Notes: a model not told the origin generated them from the sequence alone. A DNA stretch of 64,000 nucleotides from Demequina aurantiaca (GCF_000975135.1 NZ_BBRF01000003.1:62001-126000), one strand, 5' to 3'. Shown: positions 15,337-24,987, counted from the first letter of the stretch. A program made the numbers and translations.

Positions 15337-16859
15337 TCGTACCTCTTGGCGAGCCGTCCTCGCACCGCGAACAGCAGGATGAACCACGGGACGATGAGGA
15401 AGCCCCAGTGTATGACCGGCCCAAAACGAACCGCGGGGGTGATCTCAGTACGCAGTGCGACATCCGCATACATCTGCTCGGCCGTGAACAGTCCGGTCTC
15501 CTGGAGCACGCGGCCCCGCGGATCGATCACTGCACTCACTCCTACTGTCGAGTCTTGAATGGTGACGCGCCCCGTCTCGATCGCGCGCAGGCGGGCCATC
15601 GCCAACTGCTGGGTGCTCTCAGCGGTGAACCCAAAGGACGCGTTGTTGGTCTGAACGATGAGCAGTTCGGCGCCGTCCGCCACCGCATCGCGCACGATTT
15701 GGTCATAGGCCACCTCGAAACAAATCACGGTGCCGATGCGTACTTCCTCATTCCGACTGGCGATCGGCACATCCATCGTGGCTACACCGACCCCGGGGAT
15801 CACGTCCTGTGTGACGCGGTCGACCTCAGCGGAGAAAATGCGCGCGATGTCACGGATCGGGATGTACTCCGCAAATGGTGCTGGACGCTGCTTGCTGTAG
15901 GTATCGAGCACGTCGCCGTTGGTGCTCCACAGCACCGAGGTGTTGTACCGCCCCTCGACGGGTGTGTAGTCGACGGTACCGAACAGCAGCGGCGCGTTGG
16001 CGATCTGGGCGGCCTGCGTGACGTCGGCGGCGCTCTCGGCATCCCCACGCGGGTCGACGTCGACGGCATTCTCGGGCCACACCAAGAGGTCAATGGGTCC
16101 CGGATCCGATGCCACAAGAGCCTCGGTACCGGCGAGATGGTTCTGCGTCACTAGCCGTGCTTGGCTGAAGCTATCGAGGCCGTTGTTCGGGACGTCACCT
16201 TGGATGATTCCCAACGCAATCGTCCCGTTCTGTGGCTGGATATTGATGGGGAGTTGGATGCCTCCAAAGAGCGCCGCGACCGCGACAAAGAGCGCGATGG
16301 CGGCCGGAAGTGCGCGGCGCAGGATCAGGAACTCGATGACGAGCGCGATCAGCACGCCGATCAGGACTGCAATGAAACTGGCGAGGGGCACGCCGCCCAG
16401 CCACGCGAACCGAGCCGTGGGCGAGTCAGCGAGGGCATGGGCGATGCGGCCCCAGGGGAAGCCGCCAAACGGCAACATCGACCGAAGTTGTTCCACCGCG
16501 ACCCACAGTGCTGCGAACGCGGGGGCCATCGCCCACTGTCGCTCGTCGAACATCCCCGACCGGCGCACGTGCGCCCAGGCCATGCCGAACAGCGCGAAGG
16601 CCAGAGCTTCGGCAATAGTCAGCGCGATCCACGGGATGGGTCCTACCGCCACGAAGGCCCACCACAGCAACGGCGCCAAGAAGACGATGCCGAACGCCCA
16701 TCCCAGCAGGAATCCGCCCCAGGCAGTTGCTCCGCGCAACGCGAACCACAACACGGCGATGGAGACAAACGCGAGGGGCCAGATGCCAAAGTCCGGAAAT
16801 GCCAGGGTCATCAAAATGCCGGCAACAACCGCGGCGATGAGGTTCCTGAACTTAGACAC
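15330..16859 (-). CDS. lnt: Apolipoprotein N-acyltransferase
   Basis: A 509-residue membrane enzyme that adds the third acyl chain to lipoproteins. About six N-terminal helices (to about residue 205) lead to a carbon-nitrogen hydrolase domain with the catalytic triad Glu 263 (VWPEN), Lys 323 (YSKQRPAPF) and Cys 380 (VICFE), numbered from GTG 16859, and a final helix near the C-terminus. GTG 16859 is preferred over GTG 16862 because TAGGCT lies exactly six bases before it and no Shine-Dalgarno is present. It is the first gene of an lnt-ppm operon. Confidence 0.92.
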   Translation of the reverse strand: MSKFRNLIAAVVAGILMTLAFPDFGIWPLAFVSIAVLWFALRGATAWGGFLLGWAFGIVFLAPLLWWAFVAVGPIPWIALTIAEALAFALFGMAWAHVRRSGMFDERQWAMAPAFAALWVAVEQLRSMLPFGGFPWGRIAHALADSPTARFAWLGGVPLASFIAVLIGVLIALVIEFLILRRALPAAIALFVAVAALFGGIQLPINIQPQNGTIALGIIQGDVPNNGLDSFSQARLVTQNHLAGTEALVASDPGPIDLLVWPENAVDVDPRGDAESAADVTQAAQIANAPLLFGTVDYTPVEGRYNTSVLWSTNGDVLDTYSKQRPAPFAEYIPIRDIARIFSAEVDRVTQDVIPGVGVATMDVPIASRNEEVRIGTVICFEVAYDQIVRDAVADGAELLIVQTNNASFGFTAESTQQLAMARLRAIETGRVTIQDSTVGVSAVIDPRGRVLQETGLFTAEQMYADVALRTEITPAVRFGPVIHWGFLIVPWFILLFAVRGRLAKRYEW

Positions 16860-16871
16860 CACGCAAGCCTA
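16857..16871 (-). promoter_or_regulatory. Putative leaderless lnt promoter
   Basis: On the minus strand TAGGCT (16866-16871) ends six bases before GTG 16859. The geometry matches the pgsA and hisE promoters. Confidence 0.5.
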
Positions 16872-16939
16872 AACGAGGGCATGGTGGGCTTATGACCGGC
16901 ACGACAGCCGAGACCAAACCGAGACAGCGACCAGCGACG

Positions 16940-19771
16940 CTAGTACGCGACCACTCCCCTGCGCATCCCATCGATCGCGGTTCGCGCACGGCCCTGAACT
17001 ACCTCGTTGGGCGCCACTTGTGCCACCTGATCGAGAATGTCGATCACCTGCTTGCACCACCGCACCATATCCCCCGGGGCCGTATCGGTCCCCTTGAGCG
17101 CGGCCGCCAGGCTCTTTCCCTGCGCCCACGCGTGGATGGCGCCCACAATTCCCCAGTGAGGCGCGTTCAGTTCGGGCAGGTGGTGGCCACCCTGGAGGTC
17201 GTCGACCCGCGACCACACGCGCACAGTCTCATTGAGCGCTGTGCCCAGCACACCATGCGGTCCACCCGGAATCGTGGGGGTGCGGTTTTCGTCCTCGCGC
17301 CGTCCGTTGTAGAGCAACGTGGACACTGCCGCCGCGAGGGCGGGTGGGGTGAGGTCGTTCCACACTCCTAGGCGCAGGCACTCGGACATGACGAGATCGT
17401 TTTCCGAGTAGAGGGTACGCATCATGAACCCTGCCTCGGTCACGGAGATCTCTGTCCCGGTGCCTTCGACGTAGCCAAGATCACCCAGGACGGCGAGGCG
17501 GCGATCAAAGATGCGGGCGATTGAGCCGGTTGCGCGAGAGATCTCGTTCGCAATCTTGTCCTTGTCGCGCAGCGTGCGGAAGTAGCGCTCGGCCCACCGG
17601 GCATGCGACTCACGGTCGGGACAGTGATGACAGGGGTGTGCGCGCATCTTGCGGCGCAATGCCTCGGTTTCGCGCTCCAGCCCGCCCGCGTCAGCGATCC
17701 CTTGACGCTTTGCCTTCTTGTGGGCATTGAGATCAAACGTGGGCTTGGCGTTGACAACTACCTGAGCGAGTTCGCTTCGGCTGCGCGCGTTTCGCGAGTC
17801 GAACTTCTTAGGCACCGGAACCACACCGGCAATGTCGAGACCATGGTGAAGCTCGGACAGTGCAAGACGGAAAATTCGGCCCTGGTCGGTGACGACCGTG
17901 GGGCGGGGGGCCGAGGCATCGGCGTCAGGGATAACCACCACGGCAAGTCCCGCGCGGCGACCCCCGCCAATCTTGACCACATCGCCGCGACGCAGAGCCG
18001 ACAGCGTGTCCGCCGTGGCCTCCCGCATCGCCGCCTTGACCTGCTTGGCGCTGCCCTTCTGGGCGCGCGCAATCTTTTCGCGCAGTGCCGCATACTCCAT
18101 GAAATTGCCCTTGGAGCACGTGACGGCGTCCTTGTAGCCGGCCAGCGTGGCGTCGAGATCCTTGGCGCGTCGCGCCTTGCCCACCACGCCCTGATCGGCC
18201 TGGTACTGCGCGAAAGACATCTCCAGCACCTCACGCGAGCGTTCCACTCCCAAGGAAGACAGCAGATTGATGGTCATGTTGTAGGACGGCTGGAACGAAC
18301 TGATCAGCGGATACGTGCGCCGCGAGGCCAAGCGACCCAACTGGGCGGCGTCAAAGCCGGGGTGCTCGACCACCACCGCGTGTCCTTCCACGTCGATGCC
18401 GCGGCGACCGGCTCGACCCGTGAGCTGGGTGTACTCCCCCGCCGTGAGATCCTTGTGGCCCTTGCCGTCCCACTTCACGAGCTTCTCGAGCACCACGGAC
18501 CGTGCGGGCATGTTGATGCCCAACGCCAGGGTCTCCGTTGCGTACACGACCTTGATCAGGCCGGCCCCGAAGAGTTCCTCCACCACCTCTTTGAAGAGCG
18601 GAATCATGCCCGCATGGTGCGCGGCTATACCCGCCTCCAGATGGTCGCGCCAATGATCGAACTGCAGTGCGCCCAGGTCCTCGGTGGGGATGCCCGCACA
18701 CCGCTCGTCAATGATGTCCGCGATACGGCGGCGCTGGTGCTCGTCTGTCAGCACGAGGCCCGAGCGACGCACCTGATCCACCGCGTCCTCGCATCCCGCG
18801 CGAGAGAACACAAAGACGATCGCAGGCAGCAGCGCCTGTTGGTCGAGTACGTCGACCACGGCGAACCGCGGTGGGCTACGGCGACCACGAGGCTTGGAGT
18901 CGCCGCCGCCCGGTCGGTGCCCTCCGGACCGGTGCTGATTGCGTCCGTGCCGGCCTTGGTTGAAGCTGCTGCGGCTGTCGCGGGTACGGTCGCGGCGGGT
19001 GATCGCCTCGATCTCTGGGTTCAGCGCGGGCGTGGGTCCCGGATTCTGCGGGTCGACTCCCGGGGAGTACAGGTCAAAGATCCCTTCACGCATCATCACG
19101 TGGGGCCACAGCGGCACGGGGCGCCGCTCTGACACGATGACGCGGGTGTCGCCGCGCACCTCGTGAAGCCAGGCCCCAAACTCCTCGGCATTGGACACGG
19201 TGGCGGAGAGCGCGACGATCGATGTGCGCTCATTGAGGTGGATGATGACTTCTTCCCACACCGAGCCGCGGAAGCGGTCTGCCAAGTAGTGAACCTCGTC
19301 CAGCACCACCACGCCCAGGCGATCGAGGGTTCGGGAACCGGCATAGATCATGTTGCGCAGCACCTCCGTGGTCATCACCACGATGTCCGCCTCGGAGTTG
19401 ATCGACGTGTCTCCGGTCAGCAGCCCCACGTTCTCCGCTCCGTAGACCGCGCGCAGATCCTGGAACTTCTGATTGCTGAGCGCCTTGATGGGCGTGGTGT
19501 AGAACGCCTTCTCCCCCTGGTCGAACGCGTGTCGCAGCGCATACTCGCCCACGATGGTCTTGCCGGCTCCGGTGGGAGCCGCCACCAGCACGGAGTGACC
19601 GTCCGCGACGACCTCGCACGCCTCGCGCTGAAAGTCGTCAAGCGGGAACTTCAGTGACTGAATGAAGAGTTCGAGGTCACCGCGCTTGGTGCGCGCCTTG
19701 GCAGCGGCGTACCTCTCCGCGGGTGATGGTTCGCTGGCGTGTGAGGAGCCGCCGTCCGCTGGAGGTGTCAT
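16940..19771 (-). CDS. helY: Ski2/Mtr4-like DEVH helicase HelY
   Basis: A 943-residue ATP-dependent RNA/DNA helicase of the HelY group. Walker A is AAPTGAGKT (64-72), Walker B is DEVH (158-161), SAT appears as ALSATVSN, and motif VI as QLTGRAGRRG. An Arg/Gly/Ser-rich insert lies at about 250-300 between the two RecA folds, likely flexible and RNA-binding. The C-terminus has the DSHCT-type helical domain (CPDRESHARWAERY). ATG 19771 follows the diacylglycerol-kinase-like gene by 10 bases, so it ends a paf-tat-dagK-helY operon, as in other actinobacteria. RNA turnover is the usual proposal for its role. Confidence 0.92.
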   Translation of the reverse strand: MTPPADGGSSHASEPSPAERYAAAKARTKRGDLELFIQSLKFPLDDFQREACEVVADGHSVLVAAPTGAGKTIVGEYALRHAFDQGEKAFYTTPIKALSNQKFQDLRAVYGAENVGLLTGDTSINSEADIVVMTTEVLRNMIYAGSRTLDRLGVVVLDEVHYLADRFRGSVWEEVIIHLNERTSIVALSATVSNAEEFGAWLHEVRGDTRVIVSERRPVPLWPHVMMREGIFDLYSPGVDPQNPGPTPALNPEIEAITRRDRTRDSRSSFNQGRHGRNQHRSGGHRPGGGDSKPRGRRSPPRFAVVDVLDQQALLPAIVFVFSRAGCEDAVDQVRRSGLVLTDEHQRRRIADIIDERCAGIPTEDLGALQFDHWRDHLEAGIAAHHAGMIPLFKEVVEELFGAGLIKVVYATETLALGINMPARSVVLEKLVKWDGKGHKDLTAGEYTQLTGRAGRRGIDVEGHAVVVEHPGFDAAQLGRLASRRTYPLISSFQPSYNMTINLLSSLGVERSREVLEMSFAQYQADQGVVGKARRAKDLDATLAGYKDAVTCSKGNFMEYAALREKIARAQKGSAKQVKAAMREATADTLSALRRGDVVKIGGGRRAGLAVVVIPDADASAPRPTVVTDQGRIFRLALSELHHGLDIAGVVPVPKKFDSRNARSRSELAQVVVNAKPTFDLNAHKKAKRQGIADAGGLERETEALRRKMRAHPCHHCPDRESHARWAERYFRTLRDKDKIANEISRATGSIARIFDRRLAVLGDLGYVEGTGTEISVTEAGFMMRTLYSENDLVMSECLRLGVWNDLTPPALAAAVSTLLYNGRREDENRTPTIPGGPHGVLGTALNETVRVWSRVDDLQGGHHLPELNAPHWGIVGAIHAWAQGKSLAAALKGTDTAPGDMVRWCKQVIDILDQVAQVAPNEVVQGRARTAIDGMRRGVVAY

Positions 19772-19781
19772 GCCACTCAGG

Positions 19782-20729
19782 CTACTTGGCTAGCGTGGCG
19801 CCCAGAACGCGCAACGCCCTGGGCGCCACGGTGACGGTCATGGGTGCTCGGCCCACCTGCTCGCCGTCGGCAAAGGCGGGCGGTAGTGCGGCTCCGTCGC
19901 CACCCTCAGCGTCCCCCAAGGGAGTGATCTCGATGGTGGAGGCCGGGATGACTCGGATCCGCTCGTCTGCCAGGTGTGAACCGTCGTACAACTTGGGAAA
20001 GAGCTTCAGAATGGAGCGTCGGCTCAGCGGCTCCGCTATCACGAGTTCCAGCTTGCCGTCGTTGAGCACCGAGTCCGGTGACACCTTGAGGCCGCCGCCG
20101 AACACGGTGCCATTGGCGACCGCGATGAGAGTGCAACGCTGGGTCCACTCCGTGCCGTCGACCTTGATCCGTACGCCGTACGGCTTGAAGCGCGGTAGTT
20201 CACGCAGTGTCGCTACCTTGTATTTGAGCGGTCCGCGCGGATACGTGAGATTTGACCCATAGGCCGCGATTGCGGCGTCTATTCCTGCGGACAGTACCGC
20301 AATGAAGTACCGCGGTTTGGAGGGGTGGTCGACGGTAGCGCCGGTGATCACGCCCAGGTCTATGCGCGCAATGTGCCCCGAGAGTCCCTCGTCGATTCGC
20401 CGCACTGACGCCTCGATGTCATGGATGGGAAGTCCCAGGCTCTGCGCAGCATCGTTTCCCGAACCGGCCGCGACAATGCCGAGAGGTAGCGTGCGGCCGC
20501 CGCAGACCTGAATGCCGAGGTGAACCATGCCGTCTCCACCCACCACCACCAGGGCGTCGAGACCCCGCCGATGCTCCATGGCCGCCTCGTACGATGCCGC
20601 CCAACTTCCCCGGGACAGATCACGGATCTGATGCCCGTGAGCCGACAGGGCGGTCAGCGCCTCCGAGCCCCACCGGGCACCGCGCCCTGATCCCGCGGTG
20701 GGGTTGGTGATGACGCCGATGCGGCTCAT
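19782..20729 (-). CDS. Diacylglycerol kinase-family lipid kinase
   Basis: A 315-residue DagK-like lipid kinase. MSRIGVITNPTAGSG begins the catalytic fold, GGDGMVH is the nucleotide-binding GGDG motif, and AAGSGNDAA follows. The C-terminal beta-sandwich ends with FADGEQVG. It phosphorylates diacylglycerol or a related lipid alcohol at the membrane surface. ATG 20729 overlaps the tatC stop (ATGA). A much longer open frame upstream in this phase is tatC read out of frame and was not used. Confidence 0.9.
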   Translation of the reverse strand: MSRIGVITNPTAGSGRGARWGSEALTALSAHGHQIRDLSRGSWAASYEAAMEHRRGLDALVVVGGDGMVHLGIQVCGGRTLPLGIVAAGSGNDAAQSLGLPIHDIEASVRRIDEGLSGHIARIDLGVITGATVDHPSKPRYFIAVLSAGIDAAIAAYGSNLTYPRGPLKYKVATLRELPRFKPYGVRIKVDGTEWTQRCTLIAVANGTVFGGGLKVSPDSVLNDGKLELVIAEPLSRRSILKLFPKLYDGSHLADERIRVIPASTIEITPLGDAEGGDGAALPPAFADGEQVGRAPMTVTVAPRALRVLGATLAK

Positions 20730-21538
20730 GCGTCGGACGTGTGCCCGGAGCTGGCCTTCTCTGCGCTGGCGACCTTGGCCCGCCTGGAGCGCTCGCGCAA
20801 CGCGCCCACTCCGATGGCGCCAAAGTAGAGACCGCACATGGGCAGGGCCATGATGATCATGGTCACAGCATCGGGCGTGGGTGTCATGACGGCCGCGAAG
20901 ACAAAGATGCCCATCACTGCCCAGCGCCAACCCTTCAGCCACGTGCGCGAGCTGACCGTGCCGGCCCAGGTGAGCGCGACCATAATGACGGGGAACACGA
21001 ACGCAAAGCCAAACGCCAGCACCAAGCGCATGGCGAAGGTCATGAACATCTGAGCGTTGAGCAGGTTCGCGGTGTTCTCGGGACGGAAGTCGGTAAGGAT
21101 CTGCACCGCGTGCGGGAAAACCCACCAGGCCAGGGCCACACCGCCCAGGAATAACGGAACAGCGGCGCCGAGGAACGCTCCGGTGTAGCCGCGCTCCTTG
21201 CGGTTCAGGCCGGGCGACACGAACGCCCACAGCTGGTAGAGCCACCAGGGCGAGCTTGCCACCACCCCGATCACAACCGAGACCTTAATCTGCATGTCCA
21301 GCGCCGTTGCTAGGCCCTCAAAGTTGATGGAGACCAGGCCATTGCCCTCCTCGGCGGCGGCGAGTACCGGTGCCTGGAGAGCCTCGAACACGGGCGTGTA
21401 GAAGAACCAACCGGCCACGGTAAAGACGGCTACGCCAATGGCGACCAGGATGATGCGCTTGCGAAACTCCGCGAGGTGCTCCCGCAGCGGCATCCGCGCG
21501 TCGGGGTTTTGCTTCCGGCGCGCAGGCTTACTTGCCAC
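20726..21538 (-). CDS. tatC: Twin-arginine translocase subunit TatC
   Basis: A 270-residue polytopic membrane protein, the signal-peptide receptor of the Tat export system for folded proteins. The N-terminal MPLREHLAEFRKR with its conserved E and RKR, then six hydrophobic helices and the FVSPGLNRKERGY loop, are diagnostic. The GTG start at 21538 lies inside the last codons of tatA (11-base overlap) after GAGG. The C-terminal tail is short and charged. It forms the translocase with the adjacent TatA; no tatB is in the window. Confidence 0.93.
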   Translation of the reverse strand: MASKPARRKQNPDARMPLREHLAEFRKRIILVAIGVAVFTVAGWFFYTPVFEALQAPVLAAAEEGNGLVSINFEGLATALDMQIKVSVVIGVVASSPWWLYQLWAFVSPGLNRKERGYTGAFLGAAVPLFLGGVALAWWVFPHAVQILTDFRPENTANLLNAQMFMTFAMRLVLAFGFAFVFPVIMVALTWAGTVSSRTWLKGWRWAVMGIFVFAAVMTPTPDAVTMIIMALPMCGLYFGAIGVGALRERSRRAKVASAEKASSGHTSDA

Positions 21539-21848
21539 GCGCCTCGGTGTCGCCGTTGTGCGACGTCGAGTTCGGGTGGACCTCAGTAGTCGAGGTATTT
21601 GCCGCGTCGTTGGTGGTCTGCGCGCTCGTCGGAGGCGTCGTCGACGATGCGGAGTTGGTGGTGTTCTGGTTCGCCTGCGACGCGCCCGAGGGCTCGTCGT
21701 CCTCATTGGTGAGCGACTTCGCCTCGTCCTTGAGGATGTGCAGGGACTTACCGATGGACCGCGCCAGTTCCGGAAGCTTGGGCGCCCCAAACAACAGCAG
21801 AACGACTACGAGCAGGACAACGATGTGCCAGCCCTTCAATGCACCCAT
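21528..21848 (-). CDS. tatA: Twin-arginine translocase subunit TatA
   Basis: A 106-residue pore-forming subunit of the Tat system. A membrane helix (about 8-22) is followed by the FGAPKLPELARSIGKSL amphipathic helix with its conserved F-G, then an unstructured acidic, Thr/Asn/Ser-rich tail of about 55 residues. GGGAG precedes ATG 21848. It is downstream of pafBC and upstream of tatC, the common actinobacterial order. Confidence 0.94.
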   Translation of the reverse strand: MGALKGWHIVVLLVVVLLLFGAPKLPELARSIGKSLHILKDEAKSLTNEDDEPSGASQANQNTTNSASSTTPPTSAQTTNDAANTSTTEVHPNSTSHNGDTEARGK

Positions 21849-21879
21849 GATGAACTCCCTTTAATGTCGTTGAGACAGT

Positions 21880-22800
21880 CTAACCGGCGACGGTGGCCAG
21901 GACAGCATCCGCGTGTTGCGCGAGTGCCGCCCTCACCGACTCGGGCTCAACCGTGCGCAAGTACGGCGCGATGGCCAGCAGCCGGTCAGCCACCCAGTCG
22001 ACATCGACGACGTCAAAGGTCGCTCGCACGTCGTCGCCCACATCTTCAATCTGAACACCGGGCAGGTCCTCGAGCACCCAGCGCGATCCCCTGGCGGCCA
22101 CCACCGTCGCCTCGAACTGCGAGACCAACGTGAAGCCGCTAGCGTCCGCGGGCGGAGCCACGACCTCCTCGTCACGGACTTCCACGCCCACGATGCGGCC
22201 GATGCGCAGCGTCCGATAATCCTGAGCCCGGCGGCAGAAACACTCCACGTAGGCGACTCCATCGATCGCCACCAGGCGGTGAGGCTCGATGGTTCGCGCG
22301 GTGCGGTGGTCTGCGGCATCGACGTACTCGACGTCGACCACGCGCCCACGTGTCACAGCATCCTGGAGCGACCCGGTGATCTCGTGGTCGACGTCCGCAA
22401 CGGGCTGCACGACCACTGGATCGTCCGCGCCCAGCATCTCGCCAATTTTGTCCCGAGCGCTGGTGGCAACCGCCGGGGCGGCGCCAGACGCGATCATGCT
22501 AGCCAGTGCTCCCACCAGGGCGACGCCCTCGCGTGTGCTGAGCCTGACCTGGGTGACGCCCTGACTGTCGATGATGGCCGCGACGTCCTGGTCGTACAGG
22601 TAGCTGTCGAAGTCGATGAGGTCGCCACCCGCATAGCCGGGTAGGCCCGAGGCCCACAGCGCGTTGATGTCCTTGCGGATGGTCTCCACGCTGACATCGA
22701 ACTTTGCCGCGAGGTCGGCAAACGGCGCTTCACCCTCGTCCTGGACGTACGTCATGATTCCCAGCAGTCGTGTTAACCGCGGTAGCGCCTTCTCAGCCAC
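21880..22800 (-). CDS. pafC: WYL-domain regulator PafC
   Basis: A 306-residue DNA-damage regulator. The N-terminal winged helix (about 1-70: LTRLLGIMTYV, VETIRKDINAL) is followed by a WYL domain (about 140-225) that senses single-stranded DNA in this family, and a WCX C-terminal region. PafB and PafC act together to activate the LexA-independent mycobacterial damage response. GTG 22800 overlaps the pafB stop by eight bases. Its neighbours are the same as in mycobacteria, apart from the absence of proteasome genes here. Confidence 0.92.
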   Translation of the reverse strand: MAEKALPRLTRLLGIMTYVQDEGEAPFADLAAKFDVSVETIRKDINALWASGLPGYAGGDLIDFDSYLYDQDVAAIIDSQGVTQVRLSTREGVALVGALASMIASGAAPAVATSARDKIGEMLGADDPVVVQPVADVDHEITGSLQDAVTRGRVVDVEYVDAADHRTARTIEPHRLVAIDGVAYVECFCRRAQDYRTLRIGRIVGVEVRDEEVVAPPADASGFTLVSQFEATVVAARGSRWVLEDLPGVQIEDVGDDVRATFDVVDVDWVADRLLAIAPYLRTVEPESVRAALAQHADAVLATVAG

Positions 22801-23842
22801 GGGCCACCTCCAGCGCTTTGCGTGCGTAGTCGACGACCGAGGCCGCCAGCGCCTCAGGCATGATCACCTTTGCCGCGCCGCGCAGGGAGAGGACCTCGTC
22901 GCGCAACAGGTCGAGGTGCTCGTAGTGCACCTTAAAGAGCTCCCACTGACCGGGCGCGTGTTCGTTGGCCAGCTCCGTCGCGGTCACACCGATGGAGGCG
23001 GACTCGACTGCGATCTCCCGAGCGGCAGCGGTGTCAAGCGCCGTGCCCCTCGCCCGGAGTGCGTACCCGGATTCGGGTCGCAGGGCGATAATGGCGTCCC
23101 CACCGACGGCGTCGCTGAAGATGGAGTCGGGAACAACCTCGGGGCGTTCGAAGGCCCCCGGCTCGCCCACCACCTTGATCTGTCCGTGGACGCGGCTCAC
23201 GCGATACGTGCGGGTCTCGTTCTTGTCGATGTCAAGGCCCACGAGGTACTCCGTGCCGCCCCGCACCAGTAGACGCCACGGCTGGACGTTGCGAATCGCG
23301 CTGCCTGAGGTTACCGAGGTGTAGTGGAAGCGGACGCACTGCCGCTCGTGGATCGCGTCGACGAAGGCAGACGTCGCGTCGCGTGACGACGTGGACAGCG
23401 CAGCCCACGGCATCGGCTCGGTGACCTGATGTGGCGTATGAGAGGCGAGCTTGGTCAAACCCAAACGTGCGTCGTCCCCGAGCGTGGCACCCTGCCAGTA
23501 CTCGGCGGCCAATGCGAGCACGGCGATCTCAGCAGCGGTGAGGTCGAGAGCGGGCATTGCCGCATCCGCCGCAACGATCTTGTAGCCGATGTCCGCTCCG
23601 TCGAGCGGGTCCGTCACCGTGCTCAGCGGCACCCCGAGCTCACGGAGGGCCTTCTTGTCACGCTCGAACATGCGCTCGAACGCATCGTCCGAGCTCTTAG
23701 CCTCTGCAGCACTGGCGCCGTGAGGACGCGGTGAATAGCCCGCCACGGTGTTCCTGATCTCGTCACGAGTCATGCGGCGAGGCGCATTCGTGAGGGCGAT
23801 GATCAGGTTCAGGAGGCGTTCCGCCGCGTCCGCCTGGGCCAC
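22793..23842 (-). CDS. pafB: WYL-domain regulator PafB
   Basis: A 349-residue partner of PafC with the same plan: a winged-helix start (AERLLNLIIALTNAPRRMTR), a linker, then a WYL domain (about 165-245; the usual W-Y-L is replaced by a TEYLVGLD run, with RTYRVSR following). GTG 23842 begins two bases after the hisG stop, so pafB may be co-transcribed with hisEG or have its own promoter inside hisG. Function is inferred from the family and conserved synteny. Confidence 0.92.
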   Translation of the reverse strand: MAQADAAERLLNLIIALTNAPRRMTRDEIRNTVAGYSPRPHGASAAEAKSSDDAFERMFERDKKALRELGVPLSTVTDPLDGADIGYKIVAADAAMPALDLTAAEIAVLALAAEYWQGATLGDDARLGLTKLASHTPHQVTEPMPWAALSTSSRDATSAFVDAIHERQCVRFHYTSVTSGSAIRNVQPWRLLVRGGTEYLVGLDIDKNETRTYRVSRVHGQIKVVGEPGAFERPEVVPDSIFSDAVGGDAIIALRPESGYALRARGTALDTAAAREIAVESASIGVTATELANEHAPGQWELFKVHYEHLDLLRDEVLSLRGAAKVIMPEALAASVVDYARKALEVARG

Positions 23843-23844
23843 GA

Positions 23845-24687
23845 CTAGACCCGCACCGCGAGGAGTTCGGTGGCAAGAATTGCACGAGCGCCGGCCGCAT
23901 ACAGCTGATCCATGATCTGGTTCATCTCCACGCGGGGAACCATGACGCGCACCGCGTGCCAGTCCTTGCCGTGCAGGGGCGTGACGGTCGGCCCCTCAGC
24001 GCCGGGCGAGACGGCGATCGCGGCATCCAGCTTCTCGTTAGGCACGTCGTAGTCCACCAGGATGAACTGGCGAGCCATCAGCACTCCGCGTAGACGGCCG
24101 GTAAGTACCGCGATGTCGTCCTCGGTCGCATCGGCGCCTCGAATCAAGATGGCCTCGGACTTGAGCAACGGCTCACCAAAGATTTCCAGGCCGGCGGCGC
24201 GCAACGTAGTGCCCGTGGAGACCACATCGGCCACCACATCAGCAACCCCCAGGCGGACGGAGGACTCGACGGCGCCGTCCAGGCGGACCACCTTGGCCTC
24301 GACACCAAAGGACTTGAGGTGATTCTTGACCAAGTGCGGGTACGACGTCGCGACCCGCTTGCCCTGAATCTGCTCGATGTCGGTGATCTCACCGGCGGGC
24401 GCCGCGTAGCGGAACGTCGAGCCACCAAATCCGAGTTCAAGAGTCTCGACGGCCTTGGCGGCGCTGTCGAGCAGCAGGTCACGGCCAGTAATACCAGCGT
24501 GAACGGTGCCGGCGCCCACATAGACGGCGACGTCACGCGGGCGCAGGAAGAAGAACTCGACCTCATTGCGGTGGTCAACCAACACGAGCTCGCGGGGGTC
24601 GCGACGCTGCTTGTAGCCGGCCTCCTTGAGAAGCTGACAGGCCGGGTCGGACAGTGACCCCTTATTGGGGACGGCGATGCGAAGCAC
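23845..24687 (-). CDS. hisG: ATP phosphoribosyltransferase
   Basis: A 280-residue long-form HisG that joins ATP and PRPP in the first step of histidine synthesis. The N-terminal IAVPNKGSLSD, the GITGRDLL loop, and the C-terminal ACT-like domain (about 205-280) that binds feedback histidine are present. GTG 24687 follows AGGAG. hisE lies 24 bases upstream, so the first two enzymes of the pathway are co-expressed. The other his genes are not here. Confidence 0.95.
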   Translation of the reverse strand: MLRIAVPNKGSLSDPACQLLKEAGYKQRRDPRELVLVDHRNEVEFFFLRPRDVAVYVGAGTVHAGITGRDLLLDSAAKAVETLELGFGGSTFRYAAPAGEITDIEQIQGKRVATSYPHLVKNHLKSFGVEAKVVRLDGAVESSVRLGVADVVADVVSTGTTLRAAGLEIFGEPLLKSEAILIRGADATEDDIAVLTGRLRGVLMARQFILVDYDVPNEKLDAAIAVSPGAEGPTVTPLHGKDWHAVRVMVPRVEMNQIMDQLYAAGARAILATELLAVRV

Positions 24688-24711
24688 GGATCTCCTTATG
24701 GATGCGGAAAG

Positions 24712-24975
24712 TTAAAGGTAGCGGCCCACGTCTTCGAGCGTGAGTCCGCGCGCGATCATCATGACCTGCGCGTGATAGAGCAACTGCGAGATCTCTTCGG
24801 CACATTCCGCGTCAGTCTCGTATTCGGCGGCCATCCAGGCCTCCGCGGCCTCTTCGACCAGCTTCTTGCCGATGGCATGCACCCCGCCGTCGAGAAGCGT
24901 CACGGTGCCGGAGCCCTCGGGACGTTCCACGGACTTGGCGGTGAGTTCAGCGAAGAGTTCGTCAAAGGTTTTCAC
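24712..24975 (-). CDS. hisE: Phosphoribosyl-ATP pyrophosphatase
   Basis: An 87-residue enzyme of the MazG-like fold that removes pyrophosphate from phosphoribosyl-ATP. The metal-binding acidic helices are seen in [17 protein letters not shown] and the [13 protein letters not shown] segment. The GTG start 24975 lies six bases after a TAGGCT box with no Shine-Dalgarno, suggesting a leaderless mRNA. First gene of hisE-hisG. Confidence 0.93.
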   Translation of the reverse strand: MKTFDELFAELTAKSVERPEGSGTVTLLDGGVHAIGKKLVEEAAEAWMAAEYETDAECAEEISQLLYHAQVMMIARGLTLEDVGRYL

Positions 24976-24987
24976 AACGACAGCCTA
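24973..24987 (-). promoter_or_regulatory. Putative leaderless hisE promoter
   Basis: Minus-strand TAGGCT (24982-24987) ends six bases before GTG 24975. The -35 region is GC-rich and unclear. Confidence 0.5.

Noticed and set aside
17603-19132. A 509-codon open frame on the plus strand inside helY
   Set aside because: It is antisense to a well-supported helicase, its product is rich in His/Arg/Leu without domains, and it has no ribosome binding site. High GC keeps such shadow frames open.
19782-21245. A 487-codon version of the lipid kinase gene
   Set aside because: Its first 172 codons are tatC read in another frame; the kinase fold begins at ATG 20729 with an ATGA junction.
20726-21790. A 354-codon version of tatC
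   Set aside because: The extra Arg/Thr/Pro-rich start is tatA read out of frame. GTG 21538 is the better start.
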